This document shows, one piece after another, positions 7,111-12,783 of a stretch of 12,783 nt of DNA (its first letter is position 1; each line of letters opens with the position of its first letter). Position numbers and translations under genes: made by a program. This DNA comes from JAQBQZ01 sp964406475 (GTDB taxonomy: Bacteria; Patescibacteriota; Minisyncoccia; Phycocordibacterales; CAIRYW01), in the NCBI GenBank assembly GCA_964406475.1, contig CAYORS010000018.1:1-12783 (forward strand), given 5' to 3'. The notes below the pieces were generated by a model, which was not told the DNA's origin, searched no databases, and saw nothing but the letters and a program-made list of their open reading frames with translations.

Positions 7111-7232
7111 ATGGTCAAGTGACTGGGGTCTTTCTGGTAAAACCTCAAGGTTTGCTGGAAGAGCAAAGATCCCCTTTAAGCCGTGATCTCGGCTAAGAAA
7201 GAGGCGGCGGATTCTTCGGAATCCGCCGCCTC
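7111..7232 (+). ncRNA. Candidate structured small RNA, family unknown
   Basis: The 153-base gap between the convergent cysS and nucleotidyltransferase genes has no convincing ORF but dense pairing potential and a promoter at its start. P1: GGGGTCTTT (7125-7133) with AAAGATCCCC (7165-7174, one bulged T). Inside it: AAACC-TCAA-GGTTT (7140-7153) and GCT-GGAAG-AGC (7154-7164), together a three-way junction. A competing fold extends the latter to TTTGCT/AGCAAA (7151-7167), which would break P1 and P2. Then AGCCG-TGATCT-CGGCT (7179-7194), and the 14-bp UUCG-capped hairpin at 7201-7232, which could be its 3' end although the T run after it on this strand is poor. I compared it by eye with SRP RNA, 6S, tmRNA and tRNA and none fits. 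It could instead be only a cysS 3'UTR. Confidence 0.4.
7201..7232 (-). terminator. Strong hairpin, terminator of the nucleotidyltransferase gene
   Basis: A perfect 14-bp stem (7201-7214 with 7219-7232) closed by TTCG on the plus strand. It is GC-rich in an AT-rich region. On the minus strand it starts 13 bases after the stop at 7246 and is followed by TTTCTT, so it fits a terminator in that direction. It may also stabilise or end the plus-strand RNA. Confidence 0.75.
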
Positions 7233-7245
7233 ACCTTGTTTCTGT

Positions 7246-7941
7246 TTATTTCTTACCGTGGTTCAGATTCAAGAACTGCTCTGCAAGCAATAGATCTTCT
7301 GGTGCAGTGATCTGTATCCAAAAATTAGCCATTACCGCTTTGATGGCAACATCACTTTTCATAGATAGGATGGTTTGAGGAAGTCCAAATTCCCCCCCTG
7401 GAATCGGTACCATTTCATAGTCAAAATATTTGTATGAGAGTGTATACATTCCAGTATTGATAAAACCTTTTTCATCATCAGGATACTTTTCGATAATATC
7501 TTTTATCACCCCATAATGATCAAAAACCACTTTTGCTTTTGCCTTTAAACTCTCGGTTTCTCTAATAAGTATTGCATAATCTTCTTTGAGACAACTTTCC
7601 ATATCTTCTCGCGAATAAATATCATCACCGTTCATCACCAAAAATTTTTCTTCATTTTTTAAAATATCTTTGCACATAAAAAGAGAATGTGCAGTTCCTT
7701 TGAGTTCTTTCTGCTCTATGTATGTGATTTTGAGTCGGCCGTATTGTGTCCCCAAGACCTCTGTAATACAGTCTTTGAGATATCCTACAACAATAATCAC
7801 CTCATTAATTGCATCAGGTATCAAATCAAGCTTGTGCTCAATGAGTGTTTTACCCAACACTTTAAGCATTGGTTTTGGGGTTGTTTCTGACAACTCTCTC
7901 ATTCGTGTTCCTTTGCCTGCGGCTAAAATAATTGCTTTCAT
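7246..7941 (-). CDS. Sugar-phosphate nucleotidyltransferase (NDP-sugar pyrophosphorylase type)
   Basis: A 231-residue single-domain enzyme that would join a sugar-1-phosphate to an NTP, releasing pyrophosphate, for cell-surface glycan precursors. The signature AAGKGTRM (7-14) binds the nucleotide phosphates, and TPKPM (21-25) supplies the catalytic lysine K23. QKELKGTAHSL (77-87) is the base/sugar loop and MNGDD (103-107) holds the metal-binding aspartate. It lacks the left-handed beta-helix acyltransferase domain of GlmU, and the length fits RmlA-, MurU- or HddC-like enzymes. Which NTP and sugar cannot be told. No sugar-pathway gene is adjacent. It is a single-gene transcript with a good promoter (7951-7978) and a strong terminator. 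Confidence 0.92.
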   Translation of the reverse strand: MKAIILAAGKGTRMRELSETTPKPMLKVLGKTLIEHKLDLIPDAINEVIIVVGYLKDCITEVLGTQYGRLKITYIEQKELKGTAHSLFMCKDILKNEEKFLVMNGDDIYSREDMESCLKEDYAILIRETESLKAKAKVVFDHYGVIKDIIEKYPDDEKGFINTGMYTLSYKYFDYEMVPIPGGEFGLPQTILSMKSDVAIKAVMANFWIQITAPEDLLLAEQFLNLNHGKK

Positions 7942-7950
7942 AGATGAATT

Positions 7951-7978
7951 ATTATATAGATTTTTTAAGTTTTTTCAA
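7951..7978 (-). promoter_or_regulatory. Promoter of the nucleotidyltransferase gene
   Basis: On the minus strand, TTGAAA (7978-7973), a 16-base spacer and a perfect TATAAT (7956-7951), the best-matched promoter of the window. Only 9 bases separate the -10 from the ATG at 7941, so the leader would be about 2-3 bases. Confidence 0.7.
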
Positions 7979-7983
7979 CAAAA

Positions 7984-8586
7984 TTAATATTTGTTTTTTA
8001 ATGCAGCACGAATGGTATCACTATCAGAATATTCGATTTCAAGCCCTGTTGAAAGACCTCTTCCCAAATGTGATGTGTGTATGGATGGGTTCTTTGTATG
8101 AATTATTTCTGTAAGATAGTTTTCGGTATGTTCACCTTCATGTGTCGCCGAAAGCGCAAAAATCACTTCTTTGATGTCTTTGTTCTTTTGAAGAAGAGTT
8201 GTCAAAGCAGTGAGGCGAATACGTCTTTCTGGGGATTTTTCAAGTATAGGAATAATACCTCCTAAAACAAAATACATACCCTTAAACGCATTACTCTTTT
8301 CAATGGTATGCAGGTCATTGTCTTTCGCGACAATCATAAGAGTGGTTTTATCTCTTTGAGAATCAGAACATATTGAGCACAATGATGCTCCGTGTGAAGA
8401 TGAGAAAAAGCGCATACACTCTTTGCATTGAAAAACATTGTCTTTGAGGGTTGAAATGAGATGCTTTAATTCTTCAAGATACTCACTGTTTCGAGATAAG
8501 AGAAAATAAGCAAACCGCTCTGCCTGACGAGGTCCGATACCAGGAAATTCTTCAAACTTTTTTTTGATTTTTTCAAATGAGTTCAT
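7984..8586 (-). CDS. recR: Recombination mediator protein RecR
   Basis: A 200-residue RecR, which with RecO loads RecA at single-strand gaps. Order of domains: helix-hairpin-helix FPGIGPRQAERFAYFLL (14-30); a four-cysteine zinc motif with C54, C57, C70 and C73; then a Toprim domain starting TLMIVAKDNDL, with the conserved YFVLGG near residue 107. Length equals the usual 198-200. It starts 9 bases after the dnaB stop on the same strand, so dnaB-recR is probably one operon. The bacterial partner dnaX, commonly next to recR, is absent from the window. No Shine-Dalgarno is visible. Confidence 0.96.
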   Translation of the reverse strand: MNSFEKIKKKFEEFPGIGPRQAERFAYFLLSRNSEYLEELKHLISTLKDNVFQCKECMRFFSSSHGASLCSICSDSQRDKTTLMIVAKDNDLHTIEKSNAFKGMYFVLGGIIPILEKSPERRIRLTALTTLLQKNKDIKEVIFALSATHEGEHTENYLTEIIHTKNPSIHTSHLGRGLSTGLEIEYSDSDTIRAALKNKY

Positions 8587-8595
8587 TTGTGTATA

Positions 8596-9981
8596 TTAAA
8601 AACCATCATTACCTGCAAAATCACCAATATTTGTTTTGTCGATATTCAAGAACGTTGTTCTTTCCCCATCAAAGTAAAGCTCGATACTTCCCACAGGACC
8701 GTTTCGGTGCTTATCGATATGAATCTGTGCAATATTTTGCTTATCTGAATTCTCTCGATACTTATCTTCACGATGAATAAACATCACCACATCGGCATCT
8801 TGCTCAATAGATCCGGAGTCTCTGAGGTCTGATAGTTTAGGTCTTCCATCACCCCCTCGCTTCTCAACATCTCGCGAAAGCTGTGAAAGTGCTATCACAG
8901 GTACCTCAAGCTCTCGCGCAAGCTGTTTTAATGCACGAGATATCTCAGTGATCTGTTGCACTACATTGTCACTTCCTCGTGTATGTGTTGGTGTTATAAG
9001 CTGTAGATAGTCGACAACAATCATTCCGAGCCCTTTCTCGATTTTTAGTTTTCGAGCAACCGATCTCATCTTGAGAATATTGTTACCTGGTTGATCATCA
9101 ATATAGATAGGTGCCTTTGCAAGACGGTCGATTGAATTCCGTAGTTTTTCAAAATCATTTTCAATAGAAAGTTTCCCCGTGCGAAGCTTCCATGCATTGA
9201 CCATCGAATCAGCAGAAAGCATACGATCAACGAGTTGCTGAGAACTCATTTCAAGTGAGAAAATACCAACAGGAATATTATGATTCACGGCAGCTTGTCG
9301 TGCAATATCAAGTGCGAGAGCAGTCTTACCCATCGAAGGACGAGCAGCAAGAATGATCAAATCTGATTTTTGGAATCCAGAAAGCATATTATCCATTTCA
9401 CGAAATCCAGACGGTACACCACGTAACTCATCTTTTGATTGGTGAAGCTTTTCGAGTCTTTCCCACGCCTCATCGAGAGTAGAACCAAGTGGAACAAATC
9501 GTGCAACATTTGAAGAGTTACTAATGTCAAAAATCTGCTTTTCTGCAAGATCAAGTATCTCGTCTGTGTCACGACTTTCATCATATCCAAGCTCTCCTAT
9601 ATCCTCGGCCGCTTTAATGAGTCTTCTGTGAGTATATTTACGTTTTACTATTTCTGCATAGTGTCTAATGTTTGATGCAGGAGAAATGCTTGCAACGAGC
9701 TCACCTAGATAAGTGCGCCCTCCTACTTTTTCAAGAAGGTTTTTTTCGGAAAGTCGTGCAGATGTAGAAATAAGATCGATAGGCTCACCTCTGCTGTTAA
9801 GCTCGATCATTGTTTCAAAAATTACACGATGCTTATCCGCATAAAAAGTATCTCGATCAATAATATCTGTCACTTCATGGATCGCATCAGCGGAACGTAA
9901 TATAGCACCTAGTACAGCCATCTCACTATCAAGATTTTGAGGAGGAATTCTCAAGTTTTTTATGGATGAATCTTTTGCCAT
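8596..9981 (-). CDS. dnaB: Replicative DNA helicase DnaB
   Basis: A 461-residue hexameric 5'-3' helicase of the replication fork. The N-terminal domain is about 10-110 (PPQNLDSEMAVLGAIL); the RecA-like ATPase domain begins near 186. Walker A is ARPSMGKTA (213-221), Walker B VVDYLQL (322-328), and the DnaB segment PKLSDLRDSGSIEQDAD (381-397) is present. There is no intein. I choose the ATG at 9981 (MAKDSSIKNLRIPPQN). Upstream in-frame starts are less likely: the ATG at 9990 overlaps the -10 box, and the longest extension runs into the rplU terminator. recR follows by 9 bases. A consensus DnaA box sits about 70 bases upstream of the start. Confidence 0.97.
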   Translation of the reverse strand: MAKDSSIKNLRIPPQNLDSEMAVLGAILRSADAIHEVTDIIDRDTFYADKHRVIFETMIELNSRGEPIDLISTSARLSEKNLLEKVGGRTYLGELVASISPASNIRHYAEIVKRKYTHRRLIKAAEDIGELGYDESRDTDEILDLAEKQIFDISNSSNVARFVPLGSTLDEAWERLEKLHQSKDELRGVPSGFREMDNMLSGFQKSDLIILAARPSMGKTALALDIARQAAVNHNIPVGIFSLEMSSQQLVDRMLSADSMVNAWKLRTGKLSIENDFEKLRNSIDRLAKAPIYIDDQPGNNILKMRSVARKLKIEKGLGMIVVDYLQLITPTHTRGSDNVVQQITEISRALKQLARELEVPVIALSQLSRDVEKRGGDGRPKLSDLRDSGSIEQDADVVMFIHREDKYRENSDKQNIAQIHIDKHRNGPVGSIELYFDGERTTFLNIDKTNIGDFAGNDGF

Positions 9982-9988
9982 ATCATCC

Positions 9989-9997
9989 ATTTTAACA
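9989..9997 (-). promoter_or_regulatory. Extended -10 promoter of dnaB-recR
   Basis: TGT-TAAAAT on the minus strand: TAAAAT (9994-9989) with an extended TG. Seven bases separate it from the ATG at 9981. The -35 is not recognisable, as is usual for extended -10 promoters. Confidence 0.5.
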
Positions 9998-10047
9998 CAC
10001 ACCAAAATACGAAGTAACTTTAAAAGATGAATAATCTGTGTACGAAA

Positions 10048-10056
10048 TGTGGATAA
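10048..10056 (-). promoter_or_regulatory. DnaA box upstream of dnaB
   Basis: A perfect TTATCCACA on the minus strand (TGTGGATAA on plus) lies between the rplU terminator and the dnaB promoter. A weaker relative, TCGTACACA, follows 2 bases downstream. It may mean DnaA control of dnaB, or chance; too few boxes are present to call an origin. Confidence 0.4.
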
Positions 10057-10069
10057 GGAATACCGAAAC

Positions 10070-10098
10070 AAAAGAACACCTTTCTAAGGTGTTCTTTT
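10070..10098 (-). terminator. Intrinsic terminator of rplU
   Basis: A perfect 13-bp stem (10070-10082 with 10086-10098) with a 3-base loop, AAAAGAACACCTT against AAGGTGTTCTTTT. It starts 4 bases after the rplU stop, with T-rich sequence following on the minus strand. Confidence 0.85.
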
Positions 10099-10102
10099 GG
10101 AA

Positions 10103-10456
10103 TTATTTGATTTTTGTGATGAGAACCTTGAAGTAAGGTTGTTTGTGGCCATTCTTTTTGAAATAGCGACTTTTTTGCTTATATTTGATGACTGTTACTT
10201 TAGGAAGCCGGCCAATTTTTTGGATAGTAGCTTCTACTTGTGCGTTACTTATATAAGGAGTTCCGATTGTTGTTGCAGCGTTGTCCTCAACAAGAAGTAC
10301 TTTGTCGAAGATGACAGTATCACCTTCTTTATGATCGCCTTTGATTTTCTCAATAGAGACAGAATCACCTACAGCAACTTTGTACTGTTTACCTCCTGTG
10401 GCAATAACTGCAAATGCTTCTTTATTTTCTTTTGTTTTTGTTGCTGTTTTAGGCAT
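10103..10456 (-). CDS. rplU: 50S ribosomal protein L21
   Basis: A 117-residue L21 (bL21) of the large subunit. The core begins FAVIATGGKQYKVAVGD (15-31) and ends with SRYFKKNGHKQPYFKVLI, the conserved rRNA-binding tail. Before the core is a 14-residue Lys/Thr-rich extension. I start at the ATG at 10456; the longer frame would cross the promoter. rpmA is not adjacent. The bases before the ATG, AGAAGGT, resemble a Shine-Dalgarno but touch the start codon and lie at the predicted transcript start. It is a single-gene unit with promoter and terminator. Confidence 0.96.
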   Translation of the reverse strand: MPKTATKTKENKEAFAVIATGGKQYKVAVGDSVSIEKIKGDHKEGDTVIFDKVLLVEDNAATTIGTPYISNAQVEATIQKIGRLPKVTVIKYKQKSRYFKKNGHKQPYFKVLITKIK

Positions 10457-10465
10457 ACCTTCTAT

Positions 10466-10492
10466 ATTATATCTTTTCTCAAAAAAAATCAA
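10466..10492 (-). promoter_or_regulatory. Promoter of rplU
   Basis: On the minus strand, TTGATT (10492-10487), a short 15-base spacer and a perfect TATAAT (10471-10466), 9 bases before the ATG at 10456. The hexamer TCTTGA at 17 bases is an alternative -35. Confidence 0.55.
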
Positions 10493-10499
10493 GAGCTAT

Positions 10500-11570
10500 T
10501 TATTTGTAAATCACCTTGTGTATAGAAGGTACTTCTAGACCCAAAACCCAGGCAGAAAAACCATGAAAACCCTCTTTTTTTATGATTGCTATTTTTTCTT
10601 CAATGCTTCGGTGGTTTTCATACCATACTGAGTAGGATTTGCCATCACGGACAAACTGCATAAAGGGCGCTTTGTCTTTGTCATCATAGCCCAGAAGCAC
10701 ATTTTTGTACCCTAGAGCTGTTTTGAGTCCCTGATATCCACCAATACCTACGATTTTTTCACGTTCATCATCCCATTTCCAGTAATAAAGACCAATGCCG
10801 AGAGATATCTTTTCTTTTGGAAGATGTAGTTTTGCATAATCAATAACTTGCATAAGCCAAGGATATGGTGCAATAGCACCTTTCGAATCGGGAGCATCAT
10901 AAGACATAATACTCACAAAATCGACAGACTGGCCGAGTGAATCATAGTCATACACACCAATGAGATCTTGCCACAAGGTCTTTTTGTAATCTGATGGTAT
11001 ATCTGAAATCTTCGATACTACTGCAACAGATAGGATTTTACCTTTTTTGTGTAGTTCACGAGCGAGCTTGTCGACAAAAATATTGAAGGAGTGTTTGTAT
11101 GATACGTCCATTTGTTCAAAATCAATTTGCCAACCTATATAATTCAAAGTCACTGCTTCTTCCACCATATTGTCGATTATCTTTTTTTGGTTTTTGTTGT
11201 TTTTTAATACAGCACGAAGACTTTTGTCATTAAAGTTTGTATTCGTCACAAGAGGCATAACACCAATACCGTTGTCTGCACAGAACTTGAGAACGTCATC
11301 TTTGATACTTCCAGAAAGATCTCCCTCATTTGTCACAACATATGCTTGTGGAGCCAAGATATCGATAGAACGAGGGTTATCAAAAAGACTTTTGCGAGCA
11401 CTCTCTCGTTCGAGGTAATAAAAAATTCTTTTGTATGCAAAATCATCTTCAGCTTCCACCTCATAAGGACCATAAACAAACTGCGGTACAAAACAAAAAA
11501 AGATAAAAACACCTAAAAGCATTGGCTGTATTTTGTTTCTATGAAAATAATGTTTTAATAGATATGTCAT
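10500..11570 (-). CDS. Membrane-anchored or secreted glycoside hydrolase, GH18 (YaaH-like)
   Basis: A 356-residue protein with an N-terminal signal or anchor (about 17-33) and a TIM-barrel domain of the GH18/spore-germination YaaH type, expected to act on cell-wall or GlcNAc-containing glycans outside the membrane. Evidence: strand IDILAPQAYVV (69-79); GVMPLVTN (103-110); the catalytic strand IGWQIDFEQM (145-154), with E152 as the proton donor and D150 before it; VDFVSIMSYDAP (216-227, with the conserved Tyr224); and FSAWVLGLE (338-346). The first Asp of the DxxDxDxE motif is replaced (IGWQIDFE), but the last Asp and Glu remain, as in many YaaH relatives. No LysM repeat is seen. It starts with ATG at 11570, 8 bases after TATAAT. 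rplU has its own promoter downstream. Confidence 0.85.
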   Translation of the reverse strand: MTYLLKHYFHRNKIQPMLLGVFIFFCFVPQFVYGPYEVEAEDDFAYKRIFYYLERESARKSLFDNPRSIDILAPQAYVVTNEGDLSGSIKDDVLKFCADNGIGVMPLVTNTNFNDKSLRAVLKNNKNQKKIIDNMVEEAVTLNYIGWQIDFEQMDVSYKHSFNIFVDKLARELHKKGKILSVAVVSKISDIPSDYKKTLWQDLIGVYDYDSLGQSVDFVSIMSYDAPDSKGAIAPYPWLMQVIDYAKLHLPKEKISLGIGLYYWKWDDEREKIVGIGGYQGLKTALGYKNVLLGYDDKDKAPFMQFVRDGKSYSVWYENHRSIEEKIAIIKKEGFHGFSAWVLGLEVPSIHKVIYK

Positions 11571-11578
11571 TACACTTT

Positions 11579-11608
11579 ATTATACACAAAAAACAATTTT
11601 TATGTCTC
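11579..11608 (-). promoter_or_regulatory. Promoter of the GH18 gene
   Basis: On the minus strand, GAGACA (11608-11603), an 18-base spacer and a perfect TATAAT (11584-11579), 8 bases before the ATG at 11570. The -35 overlaps the start codon of the divergent glutaredoxin-like gene. Confidence 0.55.
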
Positions 11609-11835
11609 TTATTTTCTATTCAAAAATCGGATGCCCTTGGGGTGATGAGGTACGAGATTTCCTTCTTCAAAATCATATAGAATTTGATGAAAGAGAAATG
11701 ACACAAAACGACAGTTTTTACAAAGAATGCCTCGACAAGACAGGACAAACAAAATGCCCAACTTTTGATATTGATGGGTATTTGCTTCCTGACTCTGATG
11801 TTCTCGCACTCAAGCGCTTTTTACACAAAGACTAG
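11602..11835 (+). CDS. Glutaredoxin-like thioredoxin-fold protein, one-cysteine active site
   Basis: A 77-residue thioredoxin-fold protein. The first strand LIFYSKIGCPWGDEV (3-17) carries the active-site motif CPWG in place of glutaredoxin's CPxC, so only C11 remains; codons TGC CCT TGG GGT were read directly. The later segment TGQTKCPTFDIDG (47-59) holds the cis-proline (P53), preceded by another cysteine (C52), and C43 is a third cysteine. The motif QN...TGQTK-PT resembles a small bacterial glutaredoxin-like group. It could act as a monothiol thiol-exchange or cluster-binding protein, or resolve through C43 or C52; this is inference. The stop TAG overlaps the stop of the convergent gene in a shared CTAG (11832-11835). 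Its promoter is not clear. Confidence 0.85.
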   Translation: MSLIFYSKIGCPWGDEVRDFLLQNHIEFDEREMTQNDSFYKECLDKTGQTKCPTFDIDGYLLPDSDVLALKRFLHKD

Positions 11836-12596
11836 AGCCATCCAGGGTGAGCACAGCTATCCTTGTCGGCGCTTTTTGTTTCTTTCTTTATAATTACCTC
11901 TTTACCATCAATCATTCGTTTTATGGTTTCTGTATACATCGCGCCTTTTTGGTCTGCAAGAGCTTGCTTGTTGCCTTCACAGGTTTCTGTTGTGTCGAGA
12001 ACAAGCATATCTCCTTTCCACATATATCTTCGAATTGTATACCCCCCAGCATCACCCACTTCGTGAAGAAGAATTTGTTTCTTTTCGTTGTCTATAGAAA
12101 TATTTGTAATTTTACTCAACTCTTTGTTGTAGACGAATTGTTTTGTTTGTACATCAAACAAAAAGATTGTGTACGTATCAGAAGCCTGTGAACCTTCGCC
12201 ATTTACTGTTAAAAAGGCCACGTCATTGTATCCATCAAAGTTGTAATCATCTGTTGTTACAACAGAGTTTATGTGTGCAGATGGATCGACAAGTTCAGTA
12301 GAATCGGGATAAGGGCTTTTGAGTATCTGATCGACACTACCCTTAATTGTGACCGTCTCATAGTCACATGAAAGAGTAAGTGCTATTGGCATAGATGGCG
12401 TAATATTACCTTCAAAATGCTGTTCGACACCATCTGCAATACCAGAATCACGAATTTTTTTACACTTGAGATCAAGCTCTTTCTTTTCTTGAGCAACAAG
12501 ATCATCTCTTATTTGCTTGTCATACCAATTGAGCCCCAAAAGCAATACAAACAAAAATCCCATAAAACCAAAACTTATAATAAAAGACTTTTTCAT
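11832..12596 (-). CDS. Membrane-anchored extracytoplasmic protein with a Ca2+-loop motif, function unknown
   Basis: A 254-residue protein with an N-terminal span (about 5-23: FIISFGFMGFLFVLLLGL) and no lipobox cysteine, so probably anchored with the rest outside. A charged helix (24-50) follows. The clearest motif is DDYNFDGYNDVAFL (116-129), an EF-hand-like loop (DxNxDGxxD, D117 to D125), as in FG-GAP or XAC2610-type beta domains; the following strands (TYTIFLFDV, QFVYNKEL) fit that. Four cysteines (C45, C77, C206, C248) could form disulfides. The start ATG directly abuts TATAAT at 12597-12602, too close to be its -10; TAAAAT at 12602-12607 or TATAAT at 12632-12637 are possible. I cannot assign a function; the XAC2610 resemblance is tentative. 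Confidence 0.8.
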   Translation of the reverse strand: MKKSFIISFGFMGFLFVLLLGLNWYDKQIRDDLVAQEKKELDLKCKKIRDSGIADGVEQHFEGNITPSMPIALTLSCDYETVTIKGSVDQILKSPYPDSTELVDPSAHINSVVTTDDYNFDGYNDVAFLTVNGEGSQASDTYTIFLFDVQTKQFVYNKELSKITNISIDNEKKQILLHEVGDAGGYTIRRYMWKGDMLVLDTTETCEGNKQALADQKGAMYTETIKRMIDGKEVIIKKETKSADKDSCAHPGWL

Positions 12597-12672
12597 ATTA
12601 TATTTTAAATTAGCCTATTTCTAACACAATCATTATAATTATACCCTTTCAAAATATAACATCAAATATTTT

Positions 12673-12700
12673 TTGATTTTTTATACAAAAATGATATACT
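12673..12700 (+). promoter_or_regulatory. Promoter of tRNA-Gln
   Basis: TTGATT (12673-12678), a 16-base spacer, then TATACT (12695-12700). The transcript would begin near 12707, about 5 bases before the mature tRNA. Confidence 0.6.
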
Positions 12701-12711
12701 CTTTTACACAT

Positions 12712-12783
12712 TGGGGTATCGTCTAATGGTAGGACATCAGGTTTTGGTCCTGAGTATCGAGGTTCGAGTCCTTGTACCCCAGC
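12712..12783 (+). tRNA. trnQ: tRNA-Gln (anticodon UUG), 3' end cut by window
   Basis: A full cloverleaf by hand. Acceptor TGGGGTA (12712-12718) pairs with TACCCCA (12775-12781). D stem GTCT/GGAC with loop AATGGTA. Anticodon stem TCAGG/CCTGA with loop TTTTGGT (12742-12748), anticodon TTG at 12744-12746. Variable loop GTAT. T stem CGAGG/CCTTG (one G-U) with loop TTCGAGT. The discriminator is G (12782), as normal for tRNA-Gln, and the C at 12783 is the first of an apparently encoded CCA. Confidence 0.96.

Noticed and set aside
7145..7174. Possible SRP (4.5S) RNA because of the GGAA in a hairpin loop near 7157
   Set aside because: The conserved CAGG and AGCAG strands around the GGAA tetraloop are missing and the stem here is plain Watson-Crick without the SRP internal loops.
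7125..7174. tRNA-like element (7-base GGGGTCT against AGATCCCC)
   Set aside because: Only 50 bases long, with no T-arm TTC motif and no anticodon arm of normal size.
9990..10071. Longer dnaB N-terminus
   Set aside because: It would cover the promoter, the DnaA box and part of the rplU terminator; the added residues are not DnaB-like.
11580..11588. Second DnaA-box match TTATACACA
   Set aside because: It coincides with the TATAAT of the GH18 promoter, which explains the bases; no other boxes are near.
12661..12677. AT-only hairpin ATCAAA/TTTGAT followed by a T run before tRNA-Gln, as a terminator
   Set aside because: Six A-T pairs are too weak, no plus-strand gene ends there, and it overlaps the tRNA promoter -35.
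1..12783. CRISPR arrays, insertion sequences, prophage genes, attachment sites or tandem repeats
   Set aside because: No regularly spaced repeats, transposase or integrase motifs, or long direct or inverted repeats were seen on either strand apart from the three hairpins listed.

Overview
The window looks like an ordinary housekeeping stretch from a small-genome, AT-rich bacterium. I infer the candidate phyla radiation (Patescibacteria), most likely Parcubacteria-like. The reasons are compact genes with gaps of a few bases or overlaps, almost no Shine-Dalgarno sequences, short proteins of CPR type (a membrane-anchored Ada-like zinc domain, a 117-residue L21 with a Lys-rich start) and core genes cut loose from their usual operons. 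This lineage call rests on protein style and memory of the group, not on a search. The standard code with TAA, TAG and TGA stops fits all genes.

Layout from left to right. Positions 1-2223 (minus): a DEDDh exonuclease, an unrecognised 272-residue protein overlapping it by 13 bp, and a truncated NRAMP-like metal transporter, apparently one transcript. Positions 2254-2659: the rpmA (L27) terminator, rpmA, and overlapping divergent promoters shared with a small plus-strand membrane protein (2674-3045). Positions 3048-4708 (minus): a carboxy-terminal processing protease followed by rplI (L9). Positions 4785-7092 (plus): a CorA-type transporter and cysS, 4 bases apart. Positions 7093-7245: a candidate small RNA and a strong 14-bp hairpin with a UUCG loop. 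Positions 7246-7941 (minus): a nucleotidyltransferase. Positions 7984-10456 (minus): rplU (L21), its terminator, then dnaB and recR, with a perfect DnaA box in the dnaB promoter region. Positions 10500-11570 (minus): a secreted or anchored GH18-type glycosidase. Positions 11602-11835 (plus): a one-cysteine glutaredoxin-like protein. Positions 11832-12596 (minus): an anchored protein with a calcium-loop motif. Positions 12712-12783 (plus): tRNA-Gln(UUG), cut by the window end. There is no stretch over 300 bases without a gene.

No mobile element, CRISPR array, toxin pair or defence system was seen. The most distinctive signals are these. First, a repeated architecture in which a -10 hexamer ends 6-9 bases before the start codon of at least seven genes, implying leaderless mRNAs. 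Second, the candidate structured RNA after cysS. Third, several proteins whose family signature residues are changed: NRAMP (DPGN to DPSG, and the TM6 Met to Ser), CorA (GMN to SMR), the exonuclease (ExoIII Asp to Gly) and the glutaredoxin (CPxC to CPWG).
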